From contig NW_024882915.1 in assembly GCF_019059575.1 (NCBI RefSeq), positions 62,001 to 126,000 of the forward strand: DNA of 64,000 nt, written 5' to 3'. The position numbers were made by a program, and so were the translations under genes. The notes below the pieces were generated by a model. That model was not told the DNA's origin and ran no database searches. It saw only the letters and a list, made by a program, of their open reading frames with translations. The stretch comes from Amphibalanus amphitrite (Eukaryota; Arthropoda; Thecostraca; Balanomorpha; Balanidae). This document shows, one piece after another, positions 10,068 to 21,767 of this stretch (positions are counted from its first letter, which is position 1; the number at the start of each line of letters is the position of its first letter).

Positions 10068-11828
10068 GCCACTGCACACTGGTCGGAAACGCTCCAGCGA
10101 GAGGCCAGCGGCCTTTCCGCAAAAGTTTTTTGCTTGTTATTCCACAACTAGTGAAGCAAACTTCATAAAACTTTGTATACCTTCTCTGTCATATGTAAGC
10201 TATCATTTGGATGTCAAGCACTAAATATATGACGTGAATCTGTTAAGCTATGACGTCATAATTGAGTATAATACAGGATCTAGCACCACTTTAAGTCAAC
10301 AAGAGAAATTGGAAGCTGCTATTCGGGCACGGGGAATGGTTTCATGCTTGACTTTAGCATTGTTGACTTTGCGTGACGTCATTTATGACGTCACTAAGGC
10401 CATATAAGTTTTTCGTCAATTACTCCTGATCAGATGGAGCTAGAGAGTCGGGAAAGCCACCATTGGACTCAGGAAGACCTGCCGAATCGAATGATATGCG
10501 ATATGACCTCCTTTAACCATTTTCGTGACCTGAGGGGCTCCGACCTGACCTTGACCCGAGGTTAACACCTTAAGTTGACTTCACCCGAACACCAAGTATA
10601 GCATTCAACGCGCCTGAGCTAGACAAACACGATTATGCCAAAATCGCGGCAGTGCGACCATTTTTGGGCAAAGTAATTAACCTAAAACCGAGCCCGTGCC
10701 TTGTGGCACTTACCTGACCTAAGAGGTCACTGGCTGACCTAAGACCTTAAAATCGGGTAGTACCTAATTTTTGCGTCTTATAACGGCACAAAAGCTTGTT
10801 TTTTTTCCGCGAGGCTCTAGCTCAATTAGAGGCGAAACGGCGAGGGAGTTGTACCAGCCCTCCCCGGTCAATGTAGAAAACCAATCGGTCCGGCCAGGGT
10901 TAAATACCGGAATTGTGATCTAATGTAAAAAGACGGCCCAAGGTAACCCGACGTCAGTGACAGGTGTCCTATATTTGCAGCGTCTTATATTCACGAAGGT
11001 TTCAATTTCCACTTTCTTCAGCCGAGTGAAGGTTGTCAATAGCAAGGCTCTCTAAATGCAAGCCGTAATTGCCACGCAATATGTGGAAGGCTTTTGATGT
11101 CAATACATACATAAATGCATAAAAAAACGCGCTTTTCACAAAATTCATAAACTCAAGCGCATCTGTTTTTAATGACCAGTCAACTACGCATGGATGCGTG
11201 CAGGCCACACAGGTCAGCGTAAGCCGGGCGCGGCGGCCGAGCCGAAACTGGGGCGGGGCGGGCGGTAGTCGGGTAGGAAGAGCGGCTCCTGCAAATTTTG
11301 CGCAAATATGCGCAGCTAGCTTTGATGTTGCCCTGGTGTAAATTTAAATCCTACTTCATCTCACAAAAAATCAGAGTGGAACTAGATGGGACTACCTGTT
11401 GTTTCCTTACCTAAACTTTGCAGTTATATTCCAGAATCACTGTAGGAGAGCCTTCATAAAAAAGCTATAGTACATCTTAGTTAGGGAAAAAGTATACCAA
11501 AAATTTTGCATTGACCACTCGGCAACTTCATAACGAACATTTTGATGCATAATATGTGGGATTTCAATTTGGTGTCTATCAGCAATAAGACTCTGAATAT
11601 CCGGCTCAAGAAACCTCTTGCTCCGCGTCAGTTTCCTAGTTCTGGGATACCCCATCTTCGGGGGCTGATTGCAGCTATTTTTGGTCACCTGGATTAGTTT
11701 TTTGGCCTAAGTATAATAATTTGGTCAATTTCAAATCGATCTACATAAAAAATAATCCGAAACTCCGGAATCGCCCGTGGCCTCTCGTGAGGGCGTTTCC
11801 GACCAGTGTGCACTGGGGCGCGGGTTAA
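10068..11828. mobile_element. diverged TTAA element(s), families R and D
   Basis: The left edge GCACACTGGTCGGAAACGC and its inverted counterpart near 11795-11815, which runs on to CACTGGGGCGCGGG and TTAA (11825-11828), form an imperfect terminal repeat of about 50 bp. Inside, 10240-10903 is a diverged reverse copy of family D, ending ATGTAGAAAACC, then TCCGGCCAGGG and TTAA (10900-10903). The simplest reading is an old D-like element within or next to an R element. The boundaries between them are not resolved. No coding sequence is visible. Confidence 0.5.
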
Positions 11829-11977
11829 AATGCAGTTGGTGTCACAGGATCCAGCTAATCACAGGTCAGGTATGTCAAGTTTCAGCTCGCTGTCACCGGC
11901 GTGTTCGGAGCTATCGCAAACAAAAACTGGGGGGGGGAGAGGGCACCCGCCCCCTCCCCTCGGCCGGGTAGGGTTAA
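11825..11977. mobile_element. remnant of a family D right end
   Basis: These 150 bp between two TTAA sites match the right end of element D (compare 14333-14487): TCAGCTCGCTGTCACCGGCG, the CTATCGCAAA run, a G-tract/C-tract hairpin and CGGCCGGGTAGGG TTAA. The rest of the element was displaced by the neighbouring insertion. Confidence 0.65.
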
Positions 11978-12041
11978 CCCAAGCGCCGCCCCTGTTTTTC
12001 TTTTTCTTCCGTATGAAGAATAGACCGAACAAACTGATAGT

Positions 12042-12202
12042 CAGTGGCGGATCCAGGGGGAGGGGCAAAATGGGCATTTGCCCCCCCCCCCCAAACGCCA
12101 TAATTTTAACATTACGCCTATGGACAATGCATGGAAAGAATCGATAAATTGTTATGGTTTGCCCCCCCCCCCCAAAAAAAAACTGAGCTAGATCCGCCTC
12201 TG
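12042..12202. mobile_element. hAT-type MITE, 161 bp, with 8-bp target duplication
   Basis: Ends CAGTGGCGGATCCAGG and CTAGATCCGCCTCTG are imperfect terminal inverted repeats. Exact 8-bp direct repeats CTGATAGT flank them (12034-12041 and 12203-12210). An 8-bp duplication and CAGTG termini are hAT hallmarks. The interior is two C-tract blocks and AT-rich sequence, without coding capacity. The same terminus recurs at 57420. Confidence 0.85.
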
Positions 12203-12210
12203 CTGATAGT

Positions 12211-13431
12211 TCACATACCTATAATAACAAACATGACTCCCAAGTCCTGGCTCCTAGGACGGTGCCTACAAGACGTGATGAAGACTGCGGTGGACATAAT
12301 GCCTACATGTAGCGCGGCGTTCTGCCGCAGGGTGACCAGACGACCCCCACTGCGGCACCCACAGCCACAGCCACCGACCTGCCACTGACCTTTCTCCTCC
12401 GACATGAAGTCGTCTGAAGTCTGAAGCTGTCAGTGATTTCAGCAGCTCATTACACTCTGGCACGTGCGACGCTATTGCTACGTCCTCTTAGTTGCACACA
12501 GCAGCTGAGACTGAGCGGAACACAGCAGAAACGGGCCGCCGCGCCGCTGACAGCTCGTAAGGCCGGTCTGTCGCTGCGCTAGCCTGTCAATATCGCCCTT
12601 ACCGCTCGGCCGGGTGGCGACAGAGGTGATCTGCCGCCGGCTTTCCAGGCATTGTATGTATGTATGTATGTATTGACGATCAAGAGCAATCCACAATCGG
12701 CGTGGCGATTTGTCGCCTTTAGTGCGCACTTTCACCGGCGCGGTGAGCGGCAGACGAGTCGGGAGCTGCTTTGGAAGGTCGGAGATGTTGTTTTGGTACC
12801 TTCACTTCTCACGGGCCACTGGGAGCCGGCTCAGGTTTGAGAGCCACTGCGGGGCGGTTAGTCGGTGGATGGCGACCCCAGCCCTGCCGCCCGGCGGGGC
12901 TGGACATGCACTGTGCAGTCAGTCTCTGTCTATATAGGAGTTGTTACCACCGGGTGATTCGGCATAGGGGATCCACGGTTCATCCGTCTTCGCTGTCCTC
13001 AGGACAAACGGACAAACCCTTCCACCCCCCCCCCCCCTGGCGCTTCCTTTCCGGTCCGGGCGGTTTCCCACCTGGTGGATGAGGCGACGGCCTTTTGCAA
13101 AATCATGTTGAAAGCGCAGCAACTTTTTATTTCACGATTTGTTTCAGACATTCTTGAAATCATGGACATCATTTTACGATTACATACCGTTTAGGGCTGG
13201 AAGCCGAGAGAACAGGATACAATGAAAAATATACTCAAATATTCAAATACGTTTTCGGTGCAACCAACAACAGCACAGCTCATACTAACGATGGACCTAT
13301 AGTCCTATACACCCAGGAGCGTGTTATGACCCTGATTGATTCGCTCACGCTCTCGGTCTGTCTCATGTCTGACCGGCCACGGACGGAGCTTTCGGCGGTC
13401 GGTCTGCTATATTGGTGTCGTATTTGTTAGC
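12211..13431. other. unique sequence with a weak retroelement relic
   Basis: Mostly unrecognised, fairly GC-rich sequence. It contains a TGTA microsatellite (about 12653-12672), a C-run at 13026-13038, and the small retroelement-like coding relic listed separately. No host exon is convincing. Confidence 0.4.
12730..12840 (+). pseudogene. possible BEL/Pao integrase C-terminal relic
   Basis: The open frame ends LLWKVGDVVLVPSLLTGHW before a stop. KVGDVVLV followed by a GHWPxAxV-like motif is typical of the small domain after the integrase in BEL/Pao polyproteins; the intact element at 49849 has GDVVLVHS and GRWPVARV in that place. Only about 35 codons survive, so chance resemblance is possible. 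Confidence 0.35.
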
Positions 13432-14487
13432 TTAACCCTCGCCGGACCTATTGGTTTTCTACATACGCGCCGGCCGAGGAGGGGGGGAGGGGGCTGGTAC
13501 GACCCCCTCTCGCCGTTTCGCCCCTGGTAAAGCTAGCGCGTCGCGAAAAAACCGAGCGTGTGCGCCGTTACGAGACGCAGAGATTGGTACCCGATTTTAG
13601 GGTCCTAGGTCAACCGGTGACCTCTGAGGTCAGGTCAAGCGCCCCAAGGTACGGTTCAGTTTTTGGTGAATAACTTCGCAAAAAAAAAAAACGGCCGCAG
13701 AGCCGCGATTTTGGCAGCATCGTTTTTGCCTTGCTCAGGCGCGTCGAATGATATACTTTTTGTTCGGGTCAGGTCAACTTGGGGTGTTGACCTCAGGTCA
13801 AGGTCAGGTCAGCACCCCCAGGTCACGAAGTTGGTCGAAAGAGGTCATGTCGCATTTCATTGGATTTGACAGGTCTTCCTGAGTCCATTGAAGGCTTCCC
13901 CGACTCGCTAGCTCAATTTGATCAAGAGTTATTGACGAAAAACTAATATGACCTTGATGACGTCATAAATGACGTCACGCAAGGTCAACATTGCAAAAGT
14001 GACGCATCTAACCTTGCAAGGAGTGCATCAAATCACGAGATTCTGTGTGCTTGAGAAAGTTGGAGATCGTTCCCGGCGCCAGAATAGCAGTTTTCATTTT
14101 TCCCCATTGACATATAATGGTGAGGTCACGAAAATGACCTGACCTCATATGACCTTTAGGAAAAATCCTAGATACACAAGATGTGAGACTCATGACGGAT
14201 ACTAGATCCTGCAAGTTTTTTTTTCCCTGTGAAAGCTCCTCTGGCAGTGAGGGCGTTGCGAAGTTGCGACATCTGAAGACCGTGCAGAGGCTCACTTATG
14301 ACGTCATAGGTCAGTGACCTGACCTGACCCGAAAATGCTGTTGGTTTCAAAAGATCCGGCTTGAACCAAAGGTCAGGTATGCCAGGTTTCAGCTCTCTAT
14401 CGCCGGCGTGTTCGGAGCTATCGCAAAAAAAAACTATGGGGGGGGGGGCGGCACCCGCCCCCCCCCCCCTCGGCCGGCGAGGCTTAA
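13432..14487. mobile_element. TTAA element D
   Basis: The left end is TTAA then CCCTCGCCGGACC. The right end is CGGCCGGCGAGGC and TTAA (14484-14487). Subterminal hairpins are present: GGGGGCTGGTACGACCCCC on the left, G-tract/GCGGCACCCGC/C-tract on the right. The interior carries many AGGTCA motifs and a double CRE-like TGACGTCA around 13958-13978. Related copies are J (19042-21771) and the reverse, diverged copy in 10240-10903. Its right TTAA is shared with element E. Confidence 0.8.
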
Positions 14488-15077
14488 CCCGGCGGCCGCT
14501 GGGCCTCCGCGCCACCCGCCGGCCGCTGGGGGGGGGCATATAGTTGCCCCCCTTTACTTCTGCGACGATATCGTCGCAACGCGAAGAGATAGAGAAGCGA
14601 AACTTTGAACACATCTTCCTGAATACCTAGCCGAGGTTGTGTCCAAATTTGGTGTCGACCCCATTTGAAATGACGTCACAGTGACGTCATAAGTGAAGTT
14701 ATAGATTTGCGACTCTCATATTCCTCACGATACATCAGATATATGGGACCGAATATAAAGGGCCGATTATTGGTCAGAAACTAGATGGAAGTGTAGTTAG
14801 ATGTTTTAGGATGACAGCAGGTGCTGTCTAGTTCATTTACAGTCGAGTTTCATGCTCAGCGTCATCAGAAACGGTCCATATCGGAAAACGACAAAACTTT
14901 ATGACGTCACTGTGACGTCATCTTAGGTGCTACAACCACCAAACTTTCCTCAAACATTGCCTAGGTATTCATTTGAAGCTATGCCAAGTTTCACGTTCGT
15001 AGCTCATCAGGTTTCGGAGATATTTCACAAAACGTAAAGGGGGGCAACTTTATGCCCCCCAGCGGCTCGTGGGTTAA
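14484..15077. mobile_element. TTAA element E, abutting D
   Basis: A 594-bp element from TTAACCCGGCGGCCGCTGG to CAGCGGCTCGTGGGTTAA. It has inner hairpins GGGGGGCATATAGTTGCCCCCC on the left (central part) and a matching GGGGGGCAACTTTATGCCCCCC on the right. It has two pairs of TGACGTCA sites and no coding sequence. It shares its left TTAA with the right end of D, implying that one inserted into the other's target duplication. Confidence 0.8.
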
Positions 15078-15426
15078 TTATCTAAGCTCCTCCTCTTCCC
15101 CTGACCGGGCGTAAAGATCTTTTGATCTCATTCTCCAACCTATTATTCCTGAGGTGCTCGAAATACCTACAGAAGACTTGATTGCCGCGTCCCGCAATCG
15201 AGAAAGTTACGAATAAATCGGAAATAGAATGACAGAGCTGATGGACACTCGGCCAAGGCGACCTTATGCAACATCCATACATCAAAGTAGGATATACATT
15301 GACAAGAAGTTGACCAATTAAAACCGCGAAGTACACACCTACGATGCCAATGTGATCAGAGTAGGTATAACTTACTACTTCCTTCGGCTATTTGAAAGCA
15401 ATCTGACCGCAAAGTTGACAAAATTC
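15078..15426. other. no gene recognised
   Basis: About 350 bp of unique sequence. An 84-codon minus-strand open frame (15082-15336) matches nothing I recognise and has no supporting context. Confidence 0.35.
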
Positions 15427-17537
15427 TTAATCCGCGCCCCGCCGCGCTGGGGGGAGGGGGGCAAAATCTCCCCCTCCCGGTTTTCGCCAGTAACTTCTAA
15501 ACGCGTTACGCCAGCGACATCAAACTTTCAGTACCTTATCATACATCAATTTAAGACGATTCCTGAAAATTTGAGCGAAATCCGTCGGATTTTGTTGTTG
15601 AGAAAATGACTAAGTGACGTCATGTCAGCCATTTTCGCCTCAAAAACGGTAAAATTTCAAACGCCGCTAACATCTTCATTTTTAAGGGGGGATCAAGACG
15701 TAACAAAAAGGTTATACGTGATTCTACTTTGTCTATCATATGGCCATATTGGATTTTGGCCCAATTTTTAAATTGATTTTTTTTTTGGAAACATCATTAA
15801 AAAAATTCAACATTTTGAGTGTATCGAATAAAACGGAATACATGTCAGAGAAGTGGTCCATGTGCACCTACATAGCAATTTTTAGATGAATCGGTTCAAA
15901 AATGTGGGATTTATTCAAACTTTTATGACGTCACGACACATACAATTTTTGATTTTTTTTTGAAGTTCTAGACCTCGTCCGGAAACAAAAATAGCACCAG
16001 TTGATTCGCCGTGAAAAACTGCATCAGGTAGACACCTTATAAGGTTTTAACAACCAACTTCAAAATTTGACCTCACTTGACCTGACCTTGACCTGGCGGC
16101 CTCGCCCTGAGATTCATCCAGATGTGGTCCATATCACTTAGTGATTGTGCCTATGGAATTCTATGAATAAAATGACCCATAAAACATGCGTCGCACATGC
16201 CCTTTTCTATATATCGTTTTTGGTGACCTGAACTGACGTTGACCTTGACCTTTGCATGACATTGTATGCAGCGATTATTGTCCTGGTAGCCTAATAACAC
16301 GTTTTGGGCAATCAGTCTCAGTCATTTCTTTGGAAACTACGGTGCAAGGCCGATACTTTAGAAACTTGCATTTTGTACCCTTGACCTGACCTAGACCTGA
16401 CCTCTGACCTACTTAAGCAAAAAAATGGGCTCTTAACCCTCGCCCATGTAGGGGGGGGGGTTGGTGCAACCCCCCCCCCTGAGGTTTTTCGGAAATAGTG
16501 CAAAAACGGCGGCGCGCAGCGCCGCCAAATTTTGGGTACCTTATGGGGCAAACCTTGCGCATCTTTTGATGAAAAAAATTTGACCGGGTCATGTCAGGTC
16601 ACGGAGTTATGACGTCACAAAGGGAACAGCCTCCGGCCGGATTTTCACAAACTGAGTGCCAACGCCCGAGGTTTCCTGCCGGTGGTACGGACATCGGTTG
16701 ATGGATCGTGATGAAACTTCCCATGCATGTTGGGGCAAGTATTGGCTATCATATGGTATAAGAAACTTGACCGGGTCAGGTCAGGTCACGGAGCTATGAC
16801 GTCACAAGAGGAACAGCGTCCGGTACTATTTTTGAAAAGCGCCCGAACCACTATTTAGCTAATTCTTGTCACCTCAATGGGAATATGCAGCAATATTAGC
16901 TTCTATAGGGAGCAAATGGACCTTCCAAATCCAAAAATACAATCAGATTTCAAAAATTTAAATTTTGATTTTTCGAATTTCTGCCGCCGACTGTGACCTT
17001 GCCGATTTCCGGCGCTCCCAACGCGCCATTTTTAAAGCTAGGGAAACGAAATACATACCAAACGATAGAGAATTGATCAAGGAACACGATAGTGAAGGTT
17101 TCAAGTCGATATCTCCCACCGTTTTGCCGCAATCGCCACGGAAAGTTGAAAAAAGTCTATTTTTCCGAAAATTTGACCTTTGACCGGTCAAAAGTAGGTC
17201 AAATGTTGACCTAGGACCAAAAAATATACCACCAATCGCGAGATCTCGGCGAGAGCAATCCGTTGGTCTTTTCCGCTAAGCTCTACGACGCTCCGTTTTC
17301 AAACGCCAAGGGGGGGGGGTCGCACCAACCCCCCCCCCCCTGCATGGGCGAAGGTGGCAGATCGCCGTTTACGGGCGAGGGTTAAGATCCGCCTCGTTGA
17401 GAGCTCTCGATTGCCGTTTTCCCCGTCTTTCTATGACCATCGGTTCGGAAGTTAGACAGGGGCAGAATCTGCCCCCCCCCCCCAGCAGGGCGCGTATGTC
17501 TAAATGCCTAAATAGCCCAGCGCGGCGCGGGCTATCT
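15427..17537. mobile_element. TTAA element G, split by element F
   Basis: Starts TTAATCCGCGCCCCG with a G-tract/CAAAATCTCC/C-tract hairpin. The right end near 17480-17537 has the C-tract, AGCAGGGCGCG and a decayed terminus. It is about 1.15 kb once nested F is removed, and is an inverted paralogue of H (21768-22950). The H sequence GGATCTAAAGAGCCC near 21912 represents the site where F sits in G. The interior shows the common module with CAAACTTTCAGTACCTT and TGACGTCA. Confidence 0.7.
16433..17385. mobile_element. TTAA element F (family U), nested in G
   Basis: A 953-bp element from TTAACCCTCGCCCATG to ACGGGCGAGGGTTAA, with hairpins GGGGGTTGGTGCAACCCCC on the left and G-tract/TCGCACCAA/C-tract on the right. 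It is a reverse-oriented relative of U1 (45247-46193) and U2. The short open frame at 16965-17183 and its mirror images in U1/U2 are chance frames in non-coding DNA. Two TGACGTCA sites and several GGTCA runs are present. Confidence 0.8.
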
Positions 17538-17658
17538 CGTCCAGCAGTTCACTGTGCGCCTACCAGGACATAACAATTTCCGAGGTTCGACATATTTTCG
17601 CTAGCAATCGTATCGTATCGTCATATCTTATTCGGTCTTACCAAACTGTCACAATTTA

Positions 17659-18556
17659 GGGGAAGTTGGGGCAATGCCGGAGTTAGGGCAAAGCCGAAAT
17701 TCAGGATATTTCGAAAACTGTACGACATGGATGCCACCTGTCAGTGATTATCTGAAGCTTAAGTGACTACAATTATCGCATGTTTGTTACGAGTCGTCAT
17801 TCGGAACACTTCGGCTGTGAGGGCGCCAAGAGCGTTTTCAAGGTACGTTTCCATTGTACTACATGCGCCTTTGAAGCTGCATAGTGCATTTCTTACTCAT
17901 CATGCTACCGTTTGTCTGGCCAATTCGGTCAAGTAATCTTCAGCATGTCTTTGCATAAGTGTGCTGCCTAGTTGAGATTTATACAGCACGTTTAAAAGTT
18001 ATGGGCCTGCAAATGAAAGTATGGCTGGCTGGGGTAATGCCGAAAACGTGCAATTACGCACGTTAAAGCACGCTACGTGGACTTAACTGCTGTAGAATAG
18101 CAACGCGTAATTTTAGTCACACAAATTACACTTTCAACCGACACAACGGCCTGCTACCTATACGGAATGATTTACCTGGAATTTTCTTATTATATCACAC
18201 AATTATAACTTCCAGTGTGCACCAAGCGTCCTCAAGCCCTTAAAACGCGTGTCAGTTTTGATGAATTCTGGATAAAGTTTAAGATAAAATGGCAAAACAT
18301 TAATGTCGGCATTCCCCGTAGATCATTTCTCCCATTTTCGGCTTTCCCCGCAGTCCGGGGCAACGCCGAAAAAGTCACTACTTTGATATTTTTAGTTTGC
18401 GCGCTTAACGGTATGCGAATTCATCAAATGCGCCTGGTATGTTTGAAAGGCAAAAGACTGGCCTCTCGAATGACGCCAACAAGAATATCTTATGTTGTCT
18501 ACCTTGCGTGCTACGGGCGTCAGAAAAAAAGTATTCGGCATTCCCCCAACTTCCCC
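17659..18556. mobile_element. TA element M1, 898 bp
   Basis: Flanked by TA on both sides, with terminal inverted repeats GGGGAAGTTGGGGCAATGCC and its counterpart GGCATTCCCCCAACTTCCCC. Variants of GGGGYAAYGCCG occur several times inside in both orientations (for example GGGGTAATGCCG near 18033 and GGGGCAACGCCG near 18357). TA target sites suggest a Tc1/mariner-type non-autonomous element, but no transposase is present. A second copy (M2) lies at 25422-26808. Confidence 0.8.
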
Positions 18557-18558
18557 TA

Positions 18559-19041
18559 ATTTGCTATGACCGAATAGGTTGTGACTTGTGAGGGACGGCT
18601 TGGCGAGGCAGAAATCGGATTGCTATTGAGCGCTTTTGCAACAAGCATTAATTCATATAAACATTATACCTACATATCTAGGGTCCGGACAGGCAGTGAA
18701 AAATACACGTTGGACGGGTCATTCGTTGGGGCTGGGGCATCCATTCCCATGAAGACATTAGTCGCACCTTGCCCGAGCTGCCCAGGTGGGCAGCTCGGTA
18801 AACTATTAGTTCGCGCTCTCACCACCAGACAGCAGCACTTTCCCCAGTGCTTGTCTGTGGCTTGCGACCCGGCCGGGCCGGGGAAGGAAACCCATCCAAG
18901 ATTCCTTTACTACTCATCCCAACCACCACAGCCCGGGAGGGGGCGTTTTTCGCACCCCCCTCCCCGTCCAGCTCCGTTGAAATAACAAAAGTGTTAACAA
19001 AAGTTTCGTAAACAAAAGTGGTACCTACCAAACGACAGGTC
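18559..19041. other. no gene recognised
   Basis: Unique, GC-variable sequence between M1 and element J. No exon signals or transposon ends are seen. Confidence 0.35.
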
Positions 19042-19264
19042 TTAACCCTCGCCGGACCTAGGTACCTATTGGTTTTCTACATACACGCCGGCCGAGGGGG
19101 GGGGGGGGGGCTGGTACTACCCCGGCCCCCCTCGCCGTTTCGCCCGTGGTGGAGCTAGCGCGTCACGGAAAAATGAGCATGTGCGCCGCTACGAGACGCA
19201 GATATTGATGCCCGATTTTAAGGTCCTTGGTCAACCGGTGACCCCTGAGGTCACGTCAAGTGCC

Positions 19265-20940
19265 CTAAACCGCGCGGGGCTGGGGGGTAAATTTTACCCC
19301 CCCCCCTCGCGAATTTTGGCAATAACTCAAAAACGGCGGCGCGCAGCGCCGCCAAACTTTCAGTACCTTTTCTTACATCAATTTGACACGTTCTCTGAAA
19401 ATTTGAGCGAAATCCGTCGGAAAAGTTTTGAGAAATTGACGTTTTAGTGACGTCATGTTCGCCATTCGATAGGCGTTATCACAAGTGTATTCGCGGCCAT
19501 TGGGGCGACGTAAGAAAAGAAGAAAACAACTGGCCCCAAGAACTTTAAATTATCAGTTAGCATGCACCTTTTCCTTGATATGTAGAGAATTTACCATTAA
19601 TTGTTAGATAAAATTGCATTTAAAATCTTCCATTGATGCTTTTTTCATCGTTTGCACAATATGTTCTCTTACTAAGCTAGAAACACTAATTAGAAATAGT
19701 TCCCGCATGATGGTCAAGAACAATAGGGAAGGCTTGAAGTGAATACAATAATCTAAACGGTTTTGTAACCTATGTGAAGACACTTCTAAAATTGCCTGTA
19801 GAAATATTGAAGGCAAAAGTTCAACTTTTTCTTAAGACGGATATCTATAAACCTATTCAACGTGTGACAACTCAGCCGGTATTTCGTCGCCTACAGCCCA
19901 GCTTTCCCTAGTGACCGATAGAGGCGCTGCTATCGATGTCCACCCGTGCCGCCTAACGTTTCGCCTCAAAAACGGCAAAATTTCAAACGCCGCTAACATC
20001 TTCATTTCTAAAGGAATCAAGACGTAACAAAAAAGGTTATACGTCTTTTTACTTTGTCTATCAAATGGCTATCTCGTTTTTAACATTTTAGATTTCAGCC
20101 CAATTGTTTAAAAAAAAACTGACTTTTTTTGGGAAAATAGTTATAAAATCCAAAATTTTCAGTGTATCGAAAAAAAACGGAATATATGTCAGAGAAGTGG
20201 TCTATGTGCACCTACATACCAATTATTAGAAGAATCGGTTCAAAAATGTGGGAGTTATTCAAAATTTTATGACGTCACGACACACAAAAAATTGGAAATA
20301 TGAACTTTTTGGAAGTTCTAGACCTCGTACGGAAACAAAAATAGCACCATTCGATTTGCCGTGAAAAACTGCATCAGATAGACACCTTTTTAGGCCTTAA
20401 CAACCAACTTCAAAATTTGACCTCACTTGACCTGACCTTGACCTGACCTCGACCTGAAATTCATCCAGAGGTGGTCCATATCACTTAATGAATGTGCCTA
20501 TTGAATTCTATGAGTAAAATGACCCATAAAACATGTGTCGCACGTGCCCTTTTCTATATTTTGTTTTTGGTGACCTGACCTGACCTGACCTGACCTTGAC
20601 CTTGACCTCTGAATGATATTGTAGGCAACGAATATTGTCTTGGTAGCCTAAGAACACGTTTTGGGCAATCAGTCTCAGTCCATGATTCCATTCTTCGGCA
20701 ACTACGGTGCAAGGCCGATACTGTAGAGACTTGCAATTTGTACCCTTGACCTGACCTTGACCTTGACCTAAAACTTTAAATTAAGTACATGTTTTTAGTT
20801 GTTCGTGATGAGATCTTTCAATTGGCCTTCGAATTTTCCAAATCGGACCATTAGTTCGGGAGATAACAGGGGGGGGGGTAAAATTTCCTCCCCCCAAGCC
20901 CCGCGCGTTCGGCTGGAGACCCCAGCCCCGCGCGGGCTAA
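19265..20940. mobile_element. TTAA-type element K nested in J, carrying L1
   Basis: Flanked by CTAA (a TTAA variant) with termini ACCGCGCGGGGCTGGGG and CCCCAGCCCCGCGCGGG. Inner hairpins are GGGGGGTAAATTTTACCCCCC on the left and the matching G-tract/TAAAATTTCC/C-tract on the right. The body is homologous to G and H. It is interrupted by repeat L1 (19469-19956). Confidence 0.75.
19469..19956. mobile_element. unclassified insertion L1
   Basis: A 488-bp block inside K. A near-identical block of about 486 bp (L2, 26178-26663) sits in M2. The empty forms are visible in G (CCATTTTCGCCTC near 15632) and in M1 (CATTCGGAACAC near 17800). Ends are ATAGGCGTTATCAC and GTGCCGCCTAA, only partly inverted. 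CG flanks both ends, but the exact target duplication is unresolved. No coding sequence. Confidence 0.7.
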
Positions 20941-21767
20941 GGTACGGTTCAGTTTTTGGTGAATAACTTCGCCAAAAAAACGGCCGCAAAGCTGCAACTT
21001 TGGCAGCATCGTCTTCGCCTCGCTCAGGCGCGTCAAATGATATACTTTTTGTTTGGGTCAGGTCAACTTAGGGTGTTGACGTCAGGTCACGGTCAGGTCA
21101 GCACCCCCAGGTCACGAAGCTGGTCGAAAGAGGTCATGTTGCATATCATTCGATTCGGCAGGTCTTCCTGAGTCCATTGGTGGCTTTCCTGACTCGCTAG
21201 CTTAATTTGATCGGGAGTTATTGACGAAAAACTCACCTAACCTTGATGACGTCATAAATGACGTCACGCAAGGTCAACATTGCAATTACACATCTAACCT
21301 AGCAAGGAGTGCATCAAATCACGATTCTGTGTGCTTGAGATTGTTGGAGATCGTTCCCGGCGCCAGAATAGCAGTTTTCATTTTTCCCCCTTGACTTATA
21401 ATGGTGAGGTCACGAAAATGACCTGACCTCATATGACCTTTAGGAAAAATCCGAGATATACAAGTTGTGGGACTCATAATGGATACTAGATCCTGCAAGT
21501 TTCATTTCCCTGTGACATCTCCTCTGGCAGTGAGGGCGTTGCGAAATTGCGACATCTGAAGACCGTGCAGAGGTTCACTTATGACCTCATAGGTCAGTGA
21601 CCTGACCTGACCCAAAAACGCGGTTGGTGTCAAAAGATCTGGCTTGAATCAAAGGTCAGGTATGCCAAGTTTCAGCTCTCTATCACCAGCGTGTTCGGAG
21701 CTATCGCGAAAAAAACCCTATGGGGGGGGGGGGCGGCACCCGCCCCCCCCCCCTCGGCCGGCGAGGG

